IMG/VR virus record: IMGVR_UViG_3300022673_000011
Span: 1-41,173 of that record
DNA length: 41,173 nucleotides
Source of the DNA: a virus
Reading direction: 5' to 3' (one strand)
In this document: one piece after another, positions 31,308-36,708 of the stretch
Numbering within the stretch: position 1 is the first letter of the stretch
How the letters are laid out: each line of letters opens with the position of its first letter
Position numbers and translations under genes: made by a program
The notes under the pieces: generated by a model
What the model saw: the letters and a program-made list of their open reading frames with translations, nothing else
Database searches by the model: none
What the model was told of the DNA's origin: nothing

Positions 31308-32160
31308 TGAACCATTCCCACGTCTCTTTCAGTCCATCATAAAATTTTACTTTAGCTTCCCATCCTAATGACTTAGCTAAGGAATGGTCATACCATCGCT
31401 TGGCTTGTCCTATCGGTCTACTACCATTGTATTCATTATCTCTACCGCTAAACTGCTTTAGATAATCTACCACCTGATGAATGGTTACTGTGTAATCGTT
31501 GCAGATATTTAGCGGATTCCCGTAGTCAAGACCGGTAATCCACGAAATAGCGTTAGCCGCATCCGTAATATATAAAAAGTCGCGTGTTTGGCTACCATCC
31601 CCCCATATCTCTACAGGTTGCGAGGTATCAAGAAACTTACGAATCAAGTCCGGTATTGCATGGTTTGAGTTGTCGCCTGGGCCATAGAGGTTGGCAAGAA
31701 TAGGATATTCAAAGTCCATACCGTATTGCTTTTTGACACTTTGCAACTGGATAAGGGCTAGTCGCTTGGATAGGCCATAGGATAGATTGGACTTTTCCGG
31801 TGGCCCATTAAGCAAATGATGCTCTTTAGTTGGTATTGGAGGGTATTCAGGGTAAGCGCAAACGGAGGAAACAAAGATAAATCTTTTACAACCATGCAAT
31901 GCTGCATAGTTTATCAACTGTGTATTCATTATTACGTTGTTGTAGAAAATTGAAGCAGGATTTTGAATGTTGTACTCAAGGCCGCCTACATCAGCCGCTA
32001 AATGGATTATGGTATCTGATTCATTTAGCGTGTGAGCAAATAAGGCTTGAATATGTGGCATCTCGCGTAAGTCATAAGCGCGACGGGTATGGTGGTAAGC
32101 ATCAGAAAATAGTTGGGAAACATAAGAGCCTAAAAAGCCGTTAGAGCCGGTTATTATCAT
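31288..32160 (-). CDS. GDP-L-fucose synthase-like SDR (NAD-dependent epimerase/reductase)
   Basis: 290 residues. The Rossmann loop GSNGFLGSYV, the family phrase HLAADVGGLEYNIQNPASIF, SSVCAYP with the catalytic Ser, and the YGLSKR (YxxxK) motif are all visible. These are typical of GDP-4-keto-6-deoxymannose epimerase-reductase (GDP-fucose synthase) and of ColC in colitose synthesis. The upstream RHH gene overlaps by ATGA. The enzyme acting before it, GDP-mannose 4,6-dehydratase, is not in the window and would come from host or from elsewhere in the genome. Confidence 0.85.
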   Translation of the reverse strand: MIITGSNGFLGSYVSQLFSDAYHHTRRAYDLREMPHIQALFAHTLNESDTIIHLAADVGGLEYNIQNPASIFYNNVIMNTQLINYAALHGCKRFIFVSSVCAYPEYPPIPTKEHHLLNGPPEKSNLSYGLSKRLALIQLQSVKKQYGMDFEYPILANLYGPGDNSNHAIPDLIRKFLDTSQPVEIWGDGSQTRDFLYITDAANAISWITGLDYGNPLNICNDYTVTIHQVVDYLKQFSGRDNEYNGSRPIGQAKRWYDHSLAKSLGWEAKVKFYDGLKETWEWFNASSNS

Positions 32161-32339
32161 TCTGACACCTGCCCATCATTAGTTTTACGATAAACTTGCA
32201 ATTCTAATTTCCCTCGTTCTTGCTCCAAAAGATAGTTAACATATTTGTTGATACTTGTTTCCGGCTTGATTTCTGCCACATGATTAGATAACCATTTGTG
32301 CAAATCATCATTTAGCCGGATGCTAATTTGTTTAGTCAT
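32157..32339 (-). CDS. Ribbon-helix-helix (CopG/Arc-type) regulator
   Basis: 60 residues starting MTKQISIRLNDDLHKWLSNH, with the beta strand QISIRL, helix DDLHKWLSNHVAE, turn and SINKYVNYLLEQER. This is a full-length RHH protein. It is first in the sugar cassette and preceded by a promoter and a palindrome, so it probably autoregulates the operon. Its stop overlaps the SDR start (ATGA). Confidence 0.85.
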   Translation of the reverse strand: MTKQISIRLNDDLHKWLSNHVAEIKPETSINKYVNYLLEQERGKLELQVYRKTNDGQVSE

Positions 32340-32346
32340 CCCTTTT

Positions 32347-32360
32347 TTACCTTTTGGTAA
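32347..32360. promoter_or_regulatory. Candidate operator for the RHH regulator
   Basis: TTACC TTTT GGTAA, a 5+5 inverted repeat with a 4-base spacer, 8-21 bases upstream of the RHH start and just downstream of the -10. Position suits repression by the RHH protein. The leader RNA could also fold it into a small hairpin. Confidence 0.45.
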
Positions 32361-32377
32361 CTTAAAGTCATAATTCC

Positions 32378-32383
32378 ATTATA
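32378..32383 (-). promoter_or_regulatory. Promoter -10 of the sugar cassette
   Basis: On the minus strand TATAAT at 32383-32378, 39 bases upstream of the RHH gene. No clear TTGACA 17 bases upstream (GGTTAA at best), so the promoter is weak or activator-dependent. It lies between the capsid terminator and the cassette. Confidence 0.5.
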
Positions 32384-32422
32384 CACCATTTCGCTCTATA
32401 TTAACCTTAAATTTTAGAGAAC

Positions 32423-32457
32423 AAAAAAAGGGCAATGTCTAACCGTTGCCCTTTTTT
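32423..32457 (-). terminator. Intrinsic terminator after the major capsid gene
   Basis: AAAAAAGGGCAA (32424-32435) pairs with TTGCCCTTTTTT (32446-32457) around a 10-base loop. The minus strand ends in seven T, so it terminates the capsid transcript 23 bases after the capsid stop. The mirror-image A/T runs make it bidirectional in form. Confidence 0.88.
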
Positions 32458-32479
32458 GAAAACTACTAAAAAGAAAATC

Positions 32480-33994
32480 TTACAACCAGACTGCGTTTTT
32501 GCTAGGTGCGGAACGAAGTGAAACCCCGCCATCTTGCCAGTACGGGCTAGTCGGGTCAAATTCACGAAGGTGCTGAAGCGGGCTGTATAGCACGTTGTCG
32601 ATACGTCCCGCCAGTTGCGGTGTTCTCAATACGATGCGTTGTTCACTTTTGACGCTGAGTTTAACACACCATTTGTTATCCTCAAACGCCCAAGAGAATA
32701 CACCGTCATCTGTCCAGAAACGTTGCATATCACGAAGTAACCGTAATTCCGCAGCTTGCATCCGGCGATAGTCTTTATGCTGCCGGTAGAGTACCGGAAA
32801 GCTACTGTTAATAGTCTTGGGCAGTACAAAGATGCTTGATGCGTAACTGCCAGCCGGAACATTAGCATCTGTGATGTTGGTTGCTTCTGTAATGCCAGGG
32901 TCAGTCACTACATCATAACGTTTGCCGTTAACTATGAGGTATTTACCGTTACGCATTGCATCACGTTGCTGTACCATATCACCGCCATCTACTACCAGGC
33001 GACTGTTGCCGGTTGCCGCTGCCACCTTATCCGTGTTGTAGATGATGGGCCATACAGCGGTTAGTTCCCAAAATAACTGGGGGCGCATTGCTAAACAAAA
33101 CTCTACAGGGTCAAGACCTGTATCTTCTGCCAGAGTTTCAAGAAAGTAGCAGACCATTGACAGGTAAGTAACAATCGTATTTCCTGAACCACTACCTACT
33201 GCCACATAATTGAAGTCTTTTACATCACTGTCCAAAGCAGAACAGGCCGTGCCGGTATCAGCGTCAGTTTGACCGGTAGCTACTTGATTCTCAAGGCCGG
33301 GGAATTCCTTATACCCTCCACCGGCATTGTTGTTTGCCGGTGAACCTTGCCAGTTGTGAACCAAGAGTTTGCGATAGAGGCGTTCACCTGCGCCCACCAT
33401 TTGAGAAGCAGTTAAAACATTGACTACTTGGGCCGGGTCTAAACCACCGGGCATCATGCCGTTGCCTTCCATGCCAAGCCGGAAGCCGTGAAGCATTAAG
33501 TCAGTGAAATCGCCACGATTGATCTTTAATCCTACTTCGTCAAAGTCGATAGTTTCCGTGTCACGATGCACCCGACCAAATTGAGCCGTGAGGTTACAAG
33601 CCTTAATGTAGCCGGTGGGAGCATTATCGCAAGGGTTAGCCGGTTCGCTGCCGATGTCATCAGAGATTCCGGTTAACGCTCCGTAACGTGGGTCTTCTTC
33701 AATAGACGGAAACAATGGTATCTCGGCTGCAATACCGCGCGGGTGAACGTGAGCCGAGATAATGTCCCGATCAAGACCAAGCGTTGAAAAAGTACCAGTC
33801 AAGCCGTGGATTTTGTTAGCAGTCAGGTTTGAAGCCGCTGCTTTTACCACGTCCATTAGCATTTCGTTAGCCTTTTCATCCCACTCTTGGTTATTGTGAG
33901 TATGGCCTATTTCTTTTGCTGCCATTAAAGCCAGCATTTGGCTATTTTGTTGAACGAGTGCACCTATCTGTTCAGAGGTAATTGGGTTAGTCAT
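32480..33994 (-). CDS. Major capsid protein
   Basis: 504 residues, ATG with AGGAG 8 bases upstream. It follows the protease/scaffold gene and precedes a strong terminator. The sequence is typical of a HK97-fold capsid protein of large phages: HVHPRGIAAEIPLFPSIEED, a segment on the E-loop side rich in Gly, and YASSIFVLPKTINSSFPVLY and MQRFWTDDGVFSWAFEDNKW near the end. The N-terminal helical part is of about 60 residues; no cleavage site is obvious. It is likely assembled with the product of 33987-35309. Confidence 0.85.
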   Translation of the reverse strand: MTNPITSEQIGALVQQNSQMLALMAAKEIGHTHNNQEWDEKANEMLMDVVKAAASNLTANKIHGLTGTFSTLGLDRDIISAHVHPRGIAAEIPLFPSIEEDPRYGALTGISDDIGSEPANPCDNAPTGYIKACNLTAQFGRVHRDTETIDFDEVGLKINRGDFTDLMLHGFRLGMEGNGMMPGGLDPAQVVNVLTASQMVGAGERLYRKLLVHNWQGSPANNNAGGGYKEFPGLENQVATGQTDADTGTACSALDSDVKDFNYVAVGSGSGNTIVTYLSMVCYFLETLAEDTGLDPVEFCLAMRPQLFWELTAVWPIIYNTDKVAAATGNSRLVVDGGDMVQQRDAMRNGKYLIVNGKRYDVVTDPGITEATNITDANVPAGSYASSIFVLPKTINSSFPVLYRQHKDYRRMQAAELRLLRDMQRFWTDDGVFSWAFEDNKWCVKLSVKSEQRIVLRTPQLAGRIDNVLYSPLQHLREFDPTSPYWQDGGVSLRSAPSKNAVWL

Positions 33995-35309
33995 TTTCTA
34001 CTCCTGCGGGCTGTAGCCATTGGCTAAAAAATAAGCCTTGCTCTTCTTTTTGAACCGGTGTTTCTTTTGGCCCTGACTTGGCTAAAGTTGACCGGCCATC
34101 TACCTGTTTACCCTGAGAAAAGAGACTTTCAACTTCTTTTTGCGCTAAATACTCCAAAGAGTTTTTAGGTAAGTCGGCTGCTTTTTTAGCAATCTTTTCT
34201 TCATCGGTTGCCGATAGTTCCTTGAGTGCAATTTCTAGGGATTCGATACGCTCCGCTAAAGGTGTTATCACCGTAGAGATTGCCTTAACGATTGCCTCAG
34301 GAGTAAGTTCCGGTTCTTGGGTTGTCTCTTCTTTCTTTTCGAGTCCGGCTTCTTCTGCCTGAGTTGCCTTGTCCTTTACTGACGTTTCAATTTGCTCAAT
34401 GTCAGCATCGGACATTCCCACTTGTTTCAGAAATTCCTTTTTGTCTTTTGGAATTGCCACCTGTTCACCTTCCTTTTTATTAAGTACTTCAAAGCTTGTT
34501 AATTTGTTAGCCGCTGCCGATGCTGGCAAAGGCGATATTTCCCTTGTGATGTGTCGAGTAATGATTGACTTGTCTACTGTGTCGCGCTGGATATGCGTTT
34601 TGGGCATGCCGTGCGAGGTGAGTAACTCGTCATTGTATGCTGCCAATCCCTTAGCTACCTGCTCCTTGCCCTTATCTACATAACCGGAGGCGATTGCAAA
34701 ACCATCATCTGTATAGTGATGCCAATCTGCTTGACCGAATTGAGAGCCGGGAATGTGCCAAAGCCATAATTCGGGATAAGGCACCTCACCGGCATTGACA
34801 GCTTTGTTAAATTGTTCGTGGCTTGCTTTTGAGATTATCTCAGGTGGGTTGTCATTATCACGATAGTTGTTTGAGTAGATGGCTAACCAGCGCCACTGGT
34901 CAGTTTCTTTATTGTACCAGATTGAAAAAGAATCTTGCCTGCTTTCTTCTTTGGTAGCTACCTTCATTACCTTGTCTTTAAGTTTCGCAAGGCTATTAGT
35001 GAGGGGCTGCCACTTTTCTTTTGTGTCAGATTGCGACAAAGCGTCTTGAGCAAAAGAGATAAACTCATTAGATAAGATAGCAAGTGCCGCATCTTTGTCC
35101 TCTATATCAGAACGGTTAATGATTCGTTTTACCATATGCGGAAATTCATAAGCTAAATCTTGCACTTTGTAAGCTGCCTCTTTGGCCTCACGTTCTGATT
35201 GCATTTCAGAAAAGGAAATAGGGCCGGAGTCCATATCATACATCTTGTTATGGTCATCCTTGGATTCTTTTTCTTCTTGCTTTTCTACTTCTGTTATTTC
35301 ATCTGGCAT
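33987..35309 (-). CDS. Capsid protease/scaffold-type protein
   Basis: 440 residues, ATG with AAGG 7 bases upstream. The middle part (LWLWHIPGSQFGQADWHHYT, FAIASGYVDKGKEQVAKGLA, SHGMPKTHIQRD, ITREISPLPASAAANKLTSF) has the layout of XkdF-like prohead proteases with fused scaffold. The N- and C-terminal thirds are acidic, helical and low-complexity, as in scaffolds (EETTQEPELTPEAIVKAIST). It starts after an attenuator-like leader. Catalytic residues cannot be named with confidence; His in LSHGMP and Ser later are candidates. Confidence 0.75.
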   Translation of the reverse strand: MPDEITEVEKQEEKESKDDHNKMYDMDSGPISFSEMQSEREAKEAAYKVQDLAYEFPHMVKRIINRSDIEDKDAALAILSNEFISFAQDALSQSDTKEKWQPLTNSLAKLKDKVMKVATKEESRQDSFSIWYNKETDQWRWLAIYSNNYRDNDNPPEIISKASHEQFNKAVNAGEVPYPELWLWHIPGSQFGQADWHHYTDDGFAIASGYVDKGKEQVAKGLAAYNDELLTSHGMPKTHIQRDTVDKSIITRHITREISPLPASAAANKLTSFEVLNKKEGEQVAIPKDKKEFLKQVGMSDADIEQIETSVKDKATQAEEAGLEKKEETTQEPELTPEAIVKAISTVITPLAERIESLEIALKELSATDEEKIAKKAADLPKNSLEYLAQKEVESLFSQGKQVDGRSTLAKSGPKETPVQKEEQGLFFSQWLQPAGVEND

Positions 35310-35326
35310 AGGTTTACCTTATTAAC

Positions 35327-35359
35327 AAAAAAAGGGCAATGCCGGAAAGCATGCCCTTT
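35327..35359 (-). terminator. Leader terminator/attenuator before the capsid genes
   Basis: Minus-strand stem (35359-35353 with 35337-35331, and GCAT/ATGC inside, one bulged base) with a 6-base loop (35348-35343) and seven T (35333-35327). It lies 18 bases before the protease/scaffold start and about 23 bases after the start of transcription predicted for the promoter at 35389-35418. The motif CCC GCGACAAA GGG (35367-35354) overlaps its 5' arm. Confidence 0.85.
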
Positions 35360-35388
35360 GTCGCGGGTTGTTGAATATAGTTTGATAA

Positions 35389-35418
35389 ATTATAGCATGT
35401 TATATTCTATCATGTCAA
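35389..35418 (-). promoter_or_regulatory. Consensus sigma70 promoter for the capsid operon
   Basis: TTGACA (35418-35413), an 18-base spacer and TATAAT (35394-35389) with TGC directly upstream, an extended -10, on the minus strand. Both hexamers are perfect. Predicted start of transcription near 35382. It lies within the end of the gene at 35390-35692. Confidence 0.85.
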
Positions 35419-35692
35419 CAGGTAGCCCTTTTCGTATAATTATATGCTGATTGTGGTTATTGTTAAGAGATTCTACAACCTCTTGCCAAGTTAAGATTTT
35501 AGTCCCAGGGAGAATAAAATTAACCGGTTCAATTGGCGTAATGGTAGGGCGTAACCAGCCGAGTAAACGGCCTCTTGGTCTAATGAGGGTTACAGACAAT
35601 AAACAGCATTGGTCACTACTGTTGGGGTTGTTTTTGTGATTGTCATTTGAGACTTGCTTAAGCCTCATTTCCAGTTTACCCCATAAGTTCAT
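35390..35692 (-). CDS. Hypothetical protein between head genes
   Basis: 100 residues, ATG with AAGGA 8 bases upstream. N-terminal half polar with two adjacent Cys (SSDQCCLLSV); C-terminal half (ILPGTKILTWQEVVESLNNN, then IIIRKGLPVDM) is plausible globular sequence. Its last codons contain the perfect promoter for the downstream operon. No family recognised. Confidence 0.6.
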   Translation of the reverse strand: MNLWGKLEMRLKQVSNDNHKNNPNSSDQCCLLSVTLIRPRGRLLGWLRPTITPIEPVNFILPGTKILTWQEVVESLNNNHNQHIIIRKGLPVDMIEYNML

Positions 35693-35745
35693 TGATACTT
35701 CCTTTTACGGGTGTGAGCTATTGCACCTTGCCTCAATTGATTATA

Positions 35746-35845
35746 GCGTAGGCGCTTTACTCGTCAAGGGCGCAAACCACGCGCCCTGCTCCACTACGTT
35801 ACGCCCCCTACGGGGTGACTTCGCTACACTTGCCTACGCTTTTTT
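35746..35845 (+). repeat. GC-rich structured palindromic element (possible small RNA or REP-like repeat)
   Basis: A perfect closing stem GCGTAGGC (35746-35753) / GCCTACGC (35832-35839) encloses about 78 bases. Inside are a hairpin GGGCGC-AAACCAC-GCGCCC (35768-35786) and another formed by GTTA with TGAC and CCCC with GGGG (35798-35819). The right arm is followed by six T (35840-35845), as for an intrinsic terminator on the plus strand. It is clearly richer in G+C than its surroundings, and CTACG recurs four times. A second small stem CTTGCC/GGCAAG (35829-35853) overlaps the end. It sits between two structural genes on the opposite strand. Confidence 0.5.
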
Positions 35846-35876
35846 AAGGCAAGCAAGGCGTCGTCCAAACGCGCGG

Positions 35877-36383
35877 CTATTTATAGATGTTCCGCAAGCC
35901 TCTATTCTTGGCTTTAATCATTGCTATTGTGAATGGCTTTGTTCTACGTTTTTGTAAAGTGGATGTCCACTTCCTGGCTTTGATTCCCGACCTTACGCCA
36001 ATGTTGCGATTGGACATTGCCCGTCTACCGGCTATCAGTACCCTGCCGCTGCCTGTCCTACTTTTGAACGACCCCGGCCTTGTTTTGCTTCGCCAATTGT
36101 TAGACATTACTGCCCAGCGTCGCTTTGTGCCTTCGTCAAGCCATCTGAATTTATTAACTGCCTTTGTGCTGCCTGTCGGGCCGGTAATGACTACTATATC
36201 ACCACCTGAAACCTCAGCCAGAGATTCAAACTTAGGTTTTGCACCCGTCCAAGTTGATACGGTTTGCTTCAATTCCCTTTCAACTATCTTGCCTTGTTTT
36301 TTGGCTTCAAGCATTAACCTTATCTTGACTTGAGGAATGTTCATCTTTTTGGCTTTGATTGCTTTTATTTGAAAGACTGTCAT
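35877..36383 (-). CDS. Head completion / minor virion protein (gp10-like)
   Basis: 168 residues, basic. The phrase KFRWLDEGTKRRWAVMSNNW followed by SKTRPGSFKSRTGSGRVLIA and GVRSGIKARKWTSTLQ is familiar from phage proteins encoded near the portal, generally of the HK97 gp10-like type (neck or tail completion). Function by position is head completion. It overlaps the upstream zinc protein by 77 bases in another frame. Confidence 0.65.
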   Translation of the reverse strand: MTVFQIKAIKAKKMNIPQVKIRLMLEAKKQGKIVERELKQTVSTWTGAKPKFESLAEVSGGDIVVITGPTGSTKAVNKFRWLDEGTKRRWAVMSNNWRSKTRPGSFKSRTGSGRVLIAGRRAMSNRNIGVRSGIKARKWTSTLQKRRTKPFTIAMIKAKNRGLRNIYK

Positions 36384-36696
36384 ATTTCTTTTTCATCTTC
36401 CTGTTGTATCTCGTGAACAACGTTTTATACTTGCGCCTTTCGTGCCGGTTAACAAGCGCCTTTTGTAGCCCTTCCAGTTCTCTATTGAGGTAATAGCTTC
36501 TAGTCCAAGTATTGCAATTGGGGCATAAGACTCCTACTTCTTTTGCCCCTTCTGCTATTTCTCGTTCTGTATTTTTTAGCTCGATGGATTGAAATGATAG
36601 TTTGCTGAGAGGTGTTACCCTGCTGCATTTGGTACATTTGACTAGCTGTTGACCTTTTTCTAGCTTACTACTTTGTTTACTAATCCTTTTTTCCAT
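36307..36696 (-). CDS. Zinc-ribbon protein next to portal
   Basis: 129 residues, ATG with AAAGGA upstream. Two Cys pairs, KCTKCSRVT (about residues 20-24) and LCPNCNTWTRS (about 57-60), form a zinc ribbon. A helical basic part follows (GLQKALVNRHERRKYKTLFT) and the end is polar and Ser/Lys/Gln-rich. It is directly after the portal gene. Possible head or packaging accessory protein. Role unknown. Confidence 0.65.
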   Translation of the reverse strand: MEKRISKQSSKLEKGQQLVKCTKCSRVTPLSKLSFQSIELKNTEREIAEGAKEVGVLCPNCNTWTRSYYLNRELEGLQKALVNRHERRKYKTLFTRYNRKMKKKYDSLSNKSNQSQKDEHSSSQDKVNA

Positions 36697-36708
36697 ACTT
36701 ATCCTTTC

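Noticed and set aside
35640-35957. Plus-strand open frame of 105 codons
   Set aside because: It lies antisense to two head genes and runs through the GC-rich structured element. No ribosome binding site and no protein-like composition.
35887-36333. Plus-strand open frame of 148 codons
   Set aside because: It is the mirror of the gp10-like gene on the minus strand, which has better sequence character.
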